Source: Pseudomonadota bacterium
Lineage (GTDB): Bacteria > Pseudomonadota > Alphaproteobacteria > Rhizobiales > Rhizobiaceae
Assembly: GCA_023435335.1 (NCBI GenBank)
Contig: JAEYRU010000281.1
Span: 1-5,411 of the forward strand
Length of the DNA stretch: 5,411 nt
Reading direction: 5' to 3'
The first letter of the stretch is position 1; every line of letters begins with the position of its first letter. The position numbers and the translations under genes are program-made. Shown here one piece after another: positions 1 through 5,407 of this stretch. The notes beneath the pieces are model-generated. The model was not told the DNA's origin and searched no databases. It was given only the letters and a program-made list of their open reading frames with translations.

Positions 1-341
1 GCCTCCGCCTGCTCCTCCCACAGCGCGTGGCGCGCCACCGCCGTGTGGTAGGGGATCGCGTGGAGAAACAGGTGCATGCCGGCGATGATCCTGTCGGCGT
101 CCGCCGGAAACTCGGCCTTGCAGACGCGGTGGATGTCGGCGCTGCAGCCCTCGCGGCAGGCCCGGCGCGGGCAGGTCTTGTAGGCGCCGGTGATCGAGGC
201 CGTGATGCAGGCGGCGAGGTTGACGGTCTCCACCACCGCGGCGGGCACGCCGGGCGAGGGCGGGGCGATGGTGAAGGGAGCGGCCGCCGGGGCCCGGCTG
301 GCGGATCGGCTGGCGGCTCGGCTGTGTCTGTGGCGGGACAT
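1..341 (-). CDS. Hypothetical cysteine-containing protein, 3' end cut by the window edge
   Basis: I do not recognise this protein and assign no function. Reading leftward from the ATG at 341-339 gives 113 uninterrupted codons before the window ends, so the C terminus is missing. The N-terminal 30 residues are rich in Arg, Ser, Ala and Pro (begins MSRHRHSRAASRSASR) and look disordered; there is no clear hydrophobic signal peptide. A compact part follows, with Cys at about 45, 57, 62, 66 and 74. The spacing C57-x4-C62-x3-C66-x7-C74 could bind metal or form disulphides, but it matches no family I can name. Support for coding: the frame is open throughout, third positions are overwhelmingly G or C, and AGGAG sits 7 nt before the ATG. 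An out-of-frame ATG at 348-346 overlaps the ribosome binding site and is not preferred. The gene is divergent from the R-M gene, with 443 nt between them. Confidence 0.72.
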   Translation of the reverse strand, partial: MSRHRHSRAASRSASRAPAAAPFTIAPPSPGVPAAVVETVNLAACITASITGAYKTCPRRACREGCSADIHRVCKAEFPADADRIIAGMHLFLHAIPYHTAVARHALWEEQAE

Positions 342-348
342 GGGGCAT

Positions 349-353
349 CTCCT
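349..353 (-). promoter_or_regulatory. Ribosome binding site of the minus-strand hypothetical gene
   Basis: On the minus strand the bases read AGGAG, followed by 7 nt and then the ATG at 341-339. This near-ideal Shine-Dalgarno spacing fixes the start and is the best single argument that the truncated minus-strand frame is a real gene. Confidence 0.75.
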
Positions 354-425
354 GAGATGAGGCCGGGGCGGCGGGCGCGCGGAGGCGTTCCCGCGCCGCC
401 AAGGCCGGGGTTTGAGCAGTGGGAA

Positions 426-482
426 GCGGGCGCATGGCAGACGTCCGGCGTTTGAAAAACTGACGCCTTGCCATGCGCCCGC
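426..482. repeat. Perfect 14-bp inverted repeat with nested inner stem
   Basis: GCGGGCGCATGGCA at 426-439 is the exact reverse complement of 469-482. Between them lies an inner inverted repeat, GGCGT at 447-451 and ACGCC at 463-467, giving a long stem with an asymmetric internal loop (7 nt on the left, 1 nt on the right) and an A-rich apical loop on the plus strand. There is no T run after the right arm, so it is not a classical rho-independent terminator. It could be part of a structured RNA, a palindromic repeat element or a protein-binding site. Confidence 0.7.
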
Positions 483-511
483 CGGCGTTCTTGCCCCGGA
501 TGCGCGTGGAC

Positions 512-565
512 CCCGCGTTGCCCTTGCGGGCTATGCAGGGCGCCGCTCGCAAGGTCTCCCTTGCG
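512..565. repeat. Three copies of a 7-mer in alternating orientation; mutually exclusive hairpins
   Basis: CCTTGCG occurs at 522-528 and 559-565, and its reverse complement CGCAAGG lies between them at 548-554. The middle copy can pair with the right copy, giving a tight stem with a 4-nt loop (555-558), or with the left copy across 19 nt. The left copy can instead be occupied by the local stem CCCGC 512-516 / GCGGG 526-530. A transcript from either strand therefore has alternative folds. This is a pattern seen in the sequence; regulatory use is inference. Confidence 0.6.
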
Positions 566-588
566 CCCGCCATCCTCTTGACGGCGGG
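566..588. repeat. Short inverted repeat
   Basis: CCCGCC at 566-571 pairs with GGCGGG at 583-588 around an 11-nt loop. It begins directly after the preceding hairpin at 548-565, so the two would stack in a transcript. In DNA this GC-rich a 6-bp arm alone is weak evidence; its interest comes from belonging to the run of adjacent palindromes. Confidence 0.4.
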
Positions 589-633
589 AGCGCGGCCATC
601 CCGGGGCCCGGATGTGAGGGCTCATCACCCAAG

Positions 634-652
634 CCGCGCTTCCGTAGCGCGG
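634..652. repeat. 7-bp hairpin with 5-nt loop
   Basis: CCGCGCT at 634-640 is the exact reverse complement of AGCGCGG at 646-652, closed by a 5-nt loop at 641-645. There is no T tract on either side. It is part of the same hairpin-rich block. Confidence 0.5.
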
Positions 653-669
653 CCCAACCGGCGCCGGCG

Positions 670-709
670 CCCTCGCGGATGGTCGGAGGCCACCCGCTTC
701 CCGCGAGGG
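670..709. repeat. 9-bp inverted repeat
   Basis: CCCTCGCGG at 670-678 is the exact reverse complement of CCGCGAGGG at 701-709, separated by 22 nt. After one mismatch (669/710) two further bases pair (667-668 with 711-712). It marks the right end of the palindrome-rich block, immediately before the AT-rich lead-in to the R-M gene. Confidence 0.5.
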
Positions 710-784
710 AGCTGACGGCGATTATCGGGGAGGCGCGAAGTGTGGGGATAGAATTCGGCAAATTTCTGCGTTGTAATCGAGCAA

Positions 785-3700
785 GTGATTGAGCAGACTT
801 GCGAATATTTTCTTGAGTCTTTTTGGTCCATCCATACCGCACGGGGCACAGTGGGCGAGGAACTAGACAGAGCAGTGGCCGCGTATGGCGCCGCGTTGGC
901 GCCAAAACTCTCCGGCTCGGCCATTGCGGGCGCGCCGGAGGACCAGTTGCGCGCGCCGCTCGAGACCCTTCTTCCTGCTCTGGCCGAGATCGGAGGCGTT
1001 CCGGCGCCGCAGGTGCGGCTCGTCGGGGAGACCAGCCTTGCCGGTACCGGCACGCGGCCGGATTTCGCCGTGACGCGCGGCCTGCGCCCCGATGCGCAGA
1101 TGCTGGTGGGCTTCATCGAGGTGAAAGCGCCGGGCAAGGGAGCGGACCCCCGCCGCTTCAGCGACAGGCACGACAAGGAGCAATGGCAGAAGCTGAAGGC
1201 GCTGCCGAACTTGCTCTATACGGACGGCAGTTCGTTCAGCCTGTGGCGCGACGGCGAACTCCAGGGCAGGATCCTCACGCTGGAGGGCGACCTCGAGACA
1301 TCCGGCGCGAGGTTGCGGGCGCCCGATGCGCTGCCGGCCCTTGTCGCCGACTTTCTCAGCTGGAAGCCCATCCCGCCCGCGAACGCGAGGCAGCTCGCGC
1401 ATGTCTCGGCGCGGCTTTGCCGCCTGCTGCGCGACGAGGTGATAGAGCAGCTGGAACGGAAAAGCCGCGGCCTGACGGCGCTGGCGAAGGACTGGCGCAA
1501 GCTGCTGTTCCCGGACGCCAATGATTACCGCTTCGCGGACGGCTACGCGCAGGCGGTGACGTTCGGCCTGCTGGTGGCGCGGGCGATGGACATACCGCTT
1601 TCGGCCGGCATCCATCAGGCGGCCCACACGCTGCGCGGCTCGAACTCGCTGATCGGAACGGCGCTCGGCCTGCTGACCGACGACGAGGAAAACCACAAGG
1701 CTCTGCGCACCTCGCTGGACACGCTGACGCGCGTGCTGAACGAAGTGAACTGGCACACGATCAGCAGGGACAGGCCCGAGGCGTGGCTCTACTTCTACGA
1801 GGACTTTCTCGAAGTCTACGACAACGACCTGCGCAAGGCGACCGGCAGCTACTACACGCCGCCGGAAGTGGTGGCGGCGATGACGCGGCTGGTGGACGAG
1901 GCGCTGCGCGGGCCGCTGTTCAACCGCCCGGCCGGTCTCGCCTCCGGTGACGTGACGCTGGCCGACCCGGCGGTCGGCACCGGCACCTTCCTGCTCGGCG
2001 TCATGCGCCGGATCGCGGCGACGGTGGAGGCCGACCAGGGGCCGGGAGCCGTGGCCGGCGCGATCGACGCGGCAATGAAACGGCTGATCGGCTTCGAGCT
2101 TCAGTTCGGCCCGTTCGCCGTGGCGCAGCTGCGCCTGATCGCGGAACTGCAGACGCTGACGAACAGGCAGAGCGGAACGAGCGGCACGCTGCCCGATATC
2201 CAGCTCTTCATCACGGACACGCTCGGCAACCCCTTCATCGAGGAAGACGTGCTGGTGCAGAGCGGCCCGATAGCGAAGTCGCGGCGGGACGCGAACGAGA
2301 TCAAGAAATCGCGCGACATCACCGTCGTGCTCGGCAACCCGCCCTACAAGGAAAAGGCGCGGGGCATGGGAAGCTGGATCGAAAAGGGCAGCGGAGAGCC
2401 GGGGCTGGTCGCGCCGATGGACTGGTGGGCGCTACCGCCCGAATGGGGCGCCTCGGCGCACGCCAAGCATCTCAAGAACCTCTACGTCTATTTCTGGCGC
2501 TGGGCGACATGGAAGGTGTTCGGCGCAGGCAATCGGGCGGCGACCGGCAATCCAGACCGGGACGAGGAAGGCATTGTCTGCTTCATCACGGTGGCCGGAT
2601 TCCTGAACGGGCCGGGCTTCCAGAAGATGCGCGCGGACCTGCGCCGCAGCGCCTCCGACATATGGGTGGTGGACTGTTCGCCGGAAGGCCACCAGCCCGA
2701 AGTTGCGACCCGTATCTTCCAGGGCGTGCAGCAGCCAGTGTGTATCGTGCTGGCGGCGAAGCCGCTGGGCAAGGACCCGGGCGAGCCGGCGCGAGTGCGC
2801 TTCACGGCGCTGCCGAAGGGCCGGCGCGAGGAAAAATTCGCCGCCTTGTCCAAGTTGTCGCTGCATGGCGGCGACTGGGCTACCTTCCCATCACTCAAGG
2901 ACTTTTTCGTCTATGACGGCTCCGGCGTCATGCCTGGGCGCACGTGGGTCATCGCGCCTGACGCACAGTCCCTGCGCGATCGGTGGGACAGGCTGGTGAC
3001 AGAGACGGATGCGGCGAGGAAGGAGGTGCTTTTCCATCCGCATGAAGGCGGCGACAAGACTGTTTCAAAGATCGCGCAGAAGGGGATACCCGGCCATGAG
3101 CATCGGGAAACGGCCGTCGGTAATGATACCAGCGGGCCGGTTACGCCGGTGCAGTACGCTTTCCGCTCCTTTGATCGGCAATGGATAATTCCTGACTCGC
3201 GTCTGATCAACCGTCCGAACCCGACTCTCTGGTCAACGCATTCGACCGGGCAGGTGTATCTCACTGCGCCCGATGACCGTTCGCCGTCGAATGGTCCCGC
3301 ATTGACGATCAGCGGCATAATTCCCGACCTGCACCACTATAACGGCCGAGGCGGCCGAGCATTTCCGTTGTGGGCCGACGCCGCCGCGACCAAACCCAAT
3401 ATCTCCCCCACCATGCTTTCCCTGCTGGCCGATGCGCTGGGCGAGGTCTCGCCCGAGGACGTGATGGCCTATCTGGCCGCCGTCATGGCGCATCCGGCCT
3501 TCACGGCACGCTTCCTGCCTGATCTCGTGCAGCCCGGCCTGCGCGTGCCGCTGACCGCCGACCCCATGCTGTTCGCGGAAGCCGTCGAGCTCGGGCGCGA
3601 GGTGATCTGGCTGCATACCTATGGCGAGCGCTTCGCCGATCCGGAGGCGGGCCGGCCGAAAGCGCCGCCGCGCAGGGCCGACGGCGAGCGGCCCTTCATC

Positions 3701-4096
3701 CCCGAAGAGGGCGCGATACCCGGCGCGCCGGAGCCGCTGCCCGACACTATGGACTATGACGCCACGAAACGCCGAGTGCTGGTCGGGGGCGGTTTCGTCG
3801 AGAACGTTCCGCCGGAGGTCTGGAACTACGAGGTCTCGGGCAAGCAGGTGGTGCGGCAGTGGTTCAGCTACCGCCGGCGCAATCGCGAAAAGCCGCAGAT
3901 CGGCGACAGGAGGCCGCCCTCGCCGCTCGACCGCATCCAGCCCGAGCATTGGCCGGCGGAATATACCAGCGACCTGATCGACCTTTTGAACGTGCTGGGC
4001 CGATTGGTGGCGCTGGAGCCCAGGCAGGCCGACCTGCTGGAGCGCATACTGGCCGCGAAGAAGATCAGTGCGACGCCGCCCAAGGATGATGCTTGA
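785..4096 (+). CDS. Fused restriction-modification enzyme: PD-(D/E)XK nuclease, N6-adenine methyltransferase and type ISP-like specificity domain
   Basis: This 1103-residue protein should act in the cytoplasm, methylating adenine in a specific DNA site and cutting unmodified DNA. Residues about 1-160 form a PD-(D/E)XK nuclease: Asp93 in RPDF, Glu112 and Lys114 in FIEVK, and Gln133 in the following helix, so the active site looks intact. Residues about 160-330 are an uncharacterised connector. The methyltransferase follows, with motif X-like GSYYTPPEVV (354-363), SAM-binding motif I DPAVGTGTF (394-402), an acidic motif II-like position (Glu438) and catalytic motif IV NPPY (518-521). From about 600 onward it resembles the type ISP C-terminal specificity region (FRSFDRQWIIPDSRLI; WNYEVSGKQVVRQWFSYR). 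Unlike LlaGI/LlaBIII-type ISP enzymes of about 1500-1600 residues, it has no Walker or DEAD-box helicase, so it resembles type IIG/IIL in layout. The GTG at 785 is the first start after an in-frame TAG at 749; its ribosome binding site is weak. A GTG at 851 is an alternative, but would cut into the N-terminal helix. Exact enzyme class is inferred. Confidence 0.9.
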   Translation: MIEQTCEYFLESFWSIHTARGTVGEELDRAVAAYGAALAPKLSGSAIAGAPEDQLRAPLETLLPALAEIGGVPAPQVRLVGETSLAGTGTRPDFAVTRGLRPDAQMLVGFIEVKAPGKGADPRRFSDRHDKEQWQKLKALPNLLYTDGSSFSLWRDGELQGRILTLEGDLETSGARLRAPDALPALVADFLSWKPIPPANARQLAHVSARLCRLLRDEVIEQLERKSRGLTALAKDWRKLLFPDANDYRFADGYAQAVTFGLLVARAMDIPLSAGIHQAAHTLRGSNSLIGTALGLLTDDEENHKALRTSLDTLTRVLNEVNWHTISRDRPEAWLYFYEDFLEVYDNDLRKATGSYYTPPEVVAAMTRLVDEALRGPLFNRPAGLASGDVTLADPAVGTGTFLLGVMRRIAATVEADQGPGAVAGAIDAAMKRLIGFELQFGPFAVAQLRLIAELQTLTNRQSGTSGTLPDIQLFITDTLGNPFIEEDVLVQSGPIAKSRRDANEIKKSRDITVVLGNPPYKEKARGMGSWIEKGSGEPGLVAPMDWWALPPEWGASAHAKHLKNLYVYFWRWATWKVFGAGNRAATGNPDRDEEGIVCFITVAGFLNGPGFQKMRADLRRSASDIWVVDCSPEGHQPEVATRIFQGVQQPVCIVLAAKPLGKDPGEPARVRFTALPKGRREEKFAALSKLSLHGGDWATFPSLKDFFVYDGSGVMPGRTWVIAPDAQSLRDRWDRLVTETDAARKEVLFHPHEGGDKTVSKIAQKGIPGHEHRETAVGNDTSGPVTPVQYAFRSFDRQWIIPDSRLINRPNPTLWSTHSTGQVYLTAPDDRSPSNGPALTISGIIPDLHHYNGRGGRAFPLWADAAATKPNISPTMLSLLADALGEVSPEDVMAYLAAVMAHPAFTARFLPDLVQPGLRVPLTADPMLFAEAVELGREVIWLHTYGERFADPEAGRPKAPPRRADGERPFIPEEGAIPGAPEPLPDTMDYDATKRRVLVGGGFVENVPPEVWNYEVSGKQVVRQWFSYRRRNREKPQIGDRRPPSPLDRIQPEHWPAEYTSDLIDLLNVLGRLVALEPRQADLLERILAAKKISATPPKDDA

Positions 4097-4183
4097 TTGC
4101 GGGGATAACGGAGGCGACGGGGTCGCGGATCAGGAGGAGGAGGTTGTAGGATCGCGGCAAGCGAATCGTTTGGACGGCACCGC

Positions 4184-4462
4184 ATGACCCGCAGCCAGCT
4201 CAGCCTTTTCGGCGACGACCAGCCGGACCCGGCGGAAGACGCGCTGCCGCTTGTCTATCGCGCCGACCCCGACCGCATCCGCAGGCGCATCGCCAACATG
4301 CTGGCCGAGGCGCGGGCAGCCGATCGCATGCCATGGAGCGCCGAGGAACTCGGCAACCGGCTCTACCTGATGAAACGCATGGGCACGTTCCTTCCCGAGG
4401 ACGAGGCCGCGCAACTGACCTTCGAGTTCGAGCAGGAAGTGGAGCGGCTGAAGGCGGCGTGA
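4184..4462 (+). CDS. Small hypothetical protein with N-terminal QLSLF clamp-binding-like motif
   Basis: This 92-residue protein has no function I can name. It starts MTRSQLSLFGDDQ; residues 5-9, QLSLF, match the pentapeptide consensus QL(S/D)LF by which many replication and repair proteins bind the beta sliding clamp. An acidic, Pro-containing linker follows (10-22), then an Arg/Ala-rich helix (about 27-46), PWSAEELGNRLYLMKRM (50-66) and an acidic C-terminal helix (about 70-92). No signal peptide or membrane segment is visible. The ATG at 4184 is the only usable start, since an in-frame TAA lies at 4106 and no other start codon falls between; its ribosome binding site (GGACGG, 4172-4177) is weak. 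It lies 87 nt after the R-M gene, same strand, with no obvious terminator between, so co-transcription is possible. Its GC-rich codon use matches the resident genes. Clamp binding is inference from the motif. Confidence 0.75.
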   Translation: MTRSQLSLFGDDQPDPAEDALPLVYRADPDRIRRRIANMLAEARAADRMPWSAEELGNRLYLMKRMGTFLPEDEAAQLTFEFEQEVERLKAA

Positions 4463-4471
4463 GGGGTTTCC

Positions 4472-4500
4472 CTTGCCTCGCCTCGCCTTTTCCCCTATAT
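4472..4500 (+). promoter_or_regulatory. Housekeeping sigma-70 promoter of trcR
   Basis: CTTGCC at 4472-4477 and CTATAT at 4495-4500 are separated by exactly 17 nt. The rhizobial housekeeping consensus is CTTGAC-N17-CTATAT, so only one base differs. Transcription would begin near 4507, leaving a leader of about 70 nt. The promoter begins 10 nt after the stop codon of the small upstream gene, so trcR does not depend on read-through from the R-M unit. Confidence 0.75.
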
Positions 4501-4520
4501 CGCGCGCATTCCTGAAATTC

Positions 4521-4555
4521 CGGTGGCTTGACCACCGCCCGCGACGGGACGCGGG
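4521..4555 (+). promoter_or_regulatory. Two tandem hairpins in the trcR leader
   Basis: CGGTGG (4521-4526) pairs with CCACCG (4532-4537) around a 5-nt loop. Directly after it CCCGCG (4538-4543) pairs with CGCGGG (4550-4555) around a 6-nt loop. Both lie between the predicted transcription start and the ribosome binding site at 4562-4568. There is no T run, so an intrinsic attenuator is unlikely; effects on mRNA stability or ribosome access are possible but inferred. Confidence 0.55.
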
Positions 4556-4561
4556 CGAGCG

Positions 4562-4568
4562 AGAAGGA
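4562..4568 (+). promoter_or_regulatory. Ribosome binding site that fixes the trcR start
   Basis: AGAAGGA lies 9 nt before the ATG at 4578. The frame stays open further upstream to a TTG at 4473, but that codon lies inside the predicted -35 box and has no ribosome binding site. The site here supports the shorter protein beginning MATTLLMPKATAVWLV, which is the N terminus expected of the family. Confidence 0.8.
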
Positions 4569-4577
4569 TTTTACCCA

Positions 4578-5267
4578 ATGGCCACGACGCTTCTGATGCC
4601 CAAGGCGACCGCCGTCTGGCTGGTCGACAACACCGCGCTCTCCTTCGAGCAGATCGCGCAGTTCTGCAAGCTGCACCCGCTCGAGGTGAAGGCGATCGCC
4701 GACGGCGATTCCGCGCAGGGCATCAAGGGCATGGACCCGATCAACACCGGCCAGCTGACGCGCGACGAGATCGCCAGGGCGGAGGCCGACCCGGACTACC
4801 GGCTGAAGCTTCTGGAGCCGAAGGTGCGGGTGCCGGAATCGAAGCGCAAGGGCCCGCGCTACACCCCGCTCTCCAAGCGCCAGGACCGCCCCAACGCGAT
4901 CCTCTGGCTGGTGCGCAACCACCCCGAACTGAAGGACGCGCAGATCTCGCGCCTCGTCGGCACCACCAAGGCGACCATCGAGCAGATCCGCAACCGCACC
5001 CACTGGAACGCTTCCAGCCTGGTGCCGATGGACCCGGTGACGCTGGGCCTGTGCTCGCAGATCGACCTCGACCTCGAGGTGAGCCGCGCCTCGCGCGGCA
5101 AGGAGCCGGAGGCGCCGGCCGGCGACACGCTGCTGCCCGCCTCCGTCACCGAGCGGCTTACGCCGCCCGCTCCCAAGCCCGCCGACGAGGACGCCGAGCT
5201 CGACGCCGACAAGGTGTTCGCCAAGCTTTCCTCGCTGAAGGGCAAGGAAGAGGACGAGGAGGAGTAG
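4578..5267 (+). CDS. trcR: TrcR (DUF1013) cell-cycle transcriptional regulator
   Basis: This complete 229-residue protein belongs to the alphaproteobacterial DUF1013 family, named TrcR in Caulobacter, where it is reported to track with RNA polymerase and to affect cell-cycle transcription and antibiotic tolerance. The call rests on the characteristic N terminus MATTLLMPKATAVWLVDN and the conserved segments GIKGMDPI (48-55), KGPRYTPLSKRQDRP (91-105) and WNASSLVPMDPVTLGLCSQ (143-161). Two helix-turn-helix-like segments are visible, about 12-42 and 108-139, each with the pattern WLV-x-N followed by QI and a second helix; they look like an ancient duplication. The tail after about 172 is low-complexity and charged, ending KEEDEEE, and is probably disordered. 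It has its own promoter and a structured leader, is the last gene before a palindromic element, and its codon use is uniformly GC-rich, as expected of a resident core gene. No truncation or frameshift is seen. Confidence 0.93.
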   Translation: MATTLLMPKATAVWLVDNTALSFEQIAQFCKLHPLEVKAIADGDSAQGIKGMDPINTGQLTRDEIARAEADPDYRLKLLEPKVRVPESKRKGPRYTPLSKRQDRPNAILWLVRNHPELKDAQISRLVGTTKATIEQIRNRTHWNASSLVPMDPVTLGLCSQIDLDLEVSRASRGKEPEAPAGDTLLPASVTERLTPPAPKPADEDAELDADKVFAKLSSLKGKEEDEEE

Positions 5268-5272
5268 GGGTC

Positions 5273-5293
5273 CCCTCCCCCTCGAGGGGAGGG
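5273..5293 (+). terminator. Hairpin just after trcR, possible terminator
   Basis: CCCTCCCC at 5273-5280 is the exact reverse complement of GGGGAGGG at 5286-5293, with a 5-nt loop. It starts 6 nt after the trcR stop codon. The stem is strong, but no T tract follows, so intrinsic termination is uncertain; it could equally be just the left unit of the palindromic element in which it lies. Confidence 0.45.
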
Positions 5294-5407
5294 TGGACAA
5301 TCGCCAGGGGCGATTGGACGGGTGGGGTCGTTGCGGCAGCGTGCGGCATGAACCTACCCCACCCGGCACCCGGCGCTCGCCCCCCACCCCACAACGGGGG
5401 GGGGGCG
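5273..5407. repeat. GC-rich composite palindromic intergenic element
   Basis: Four inverted repeats follow one another: 5273-5280/5286-5293 (8 bp, 5-nt loop), CAATCGCC 5298-5305 / GGCGATTG 5309-5316 (8 bp, 3-nt loop), CGGGTGGGGT 5319-5328 / ACCCCACCCG 5356-5365 (10 bp, 27-nt spacer) and CGCCCCC 5378-5384 / GGGGGCG 5401-5407 (7 bp). The CCCTCCCC...GGGTGGGGT vocabulary resembles intergenic palindromic repeats I associate with Rhizobiales genomes, but I cannot confirm copy number from this window. No open reading frame of interest lies here. A run of ten G at 5396-5405 sits near the window end. It could also hold a terminator for a convergent gene to the right. Confidence 0.6.

Larger units (their letters stand above)
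342..784. other. Intergenic region between divergent genes, hairpin-rich, no supported gene
   Basis: This 443-nt stretch separates the minus-strand hypothetical gene from the R-M gene. Several reading frames are open by virtue of high GC, but none has a convincing ribosome binding site or recognisable protein. From about 426 to 710 the DNA holds successive perfect inverted repeats: 426-439/469-482, 512-516/526-530, 548-554/559-565, 566-571/583-588, 634-640/646-652 and 670-678/701-709. None is followed by a T run on either strand. From about 720 GC falls to roughly 48 percent (721-780, hand count) and then 42 percent (781-840), before returning to about 68 percent. I found no promoter matching both boxes for either neighbour. 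The structured part could be a long leader of the minus-strand gene, a separate RNA or a repeat cluster. Confidence 0.6.

Noticed and set aside
577..582. CTTGAC, a perfect -35 box
   Set aside because: No -10-like sequence occurs 16-18 nt downstream, where the DNA is C/G only; it also lies within a hairpin loop region.
473..715. Open plus-strand frame (80 codons) in the intergenic region, overlapping a longer one at 412-792
   Set aside because: Arg/Pro/Ala-rich composition typical of chance frames in GC-rich DNA, no ribosome binding site and no recognisable motif; it crosses several palindromes.
749..754. TAGAAT as a -10 box for the R-M gene
   Set aside because: It resembles TATAAT, but no -35-like sequence lies at the right distance, so no promoter is claimed.
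531..905. Minus-strand open frame overlapping the start of the R-M gene
   Set aside because: It overlaps the recognised nuclease domain coding sequence and has shadow-like composition.
4132..4143. Four AGG repeats resembling a strong Shine-Dalgarno sequence
   Set aside because: It lies 40 nt before the only usable ATG (4184), and the TTG directly after it is followed at once by TAG.
4473..4577. N-terminal extension of trcR from a TTG at 4473
   Set aside because: The codon lies inside the predicted -35 box, has no ribosome binding site, and the family N terminus begins at the ATG at 4578, which has AGAAGGA 9 nt upstream.
4200..5387. 395-codon minus-strand open frame opposite the small gene and trcR
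   Set aside because: It is the antisense of two real genes in high-GC DNA, crosses a promoter and a palindromic element, and is highly Arg/Gly/Leu-rich with no domain.
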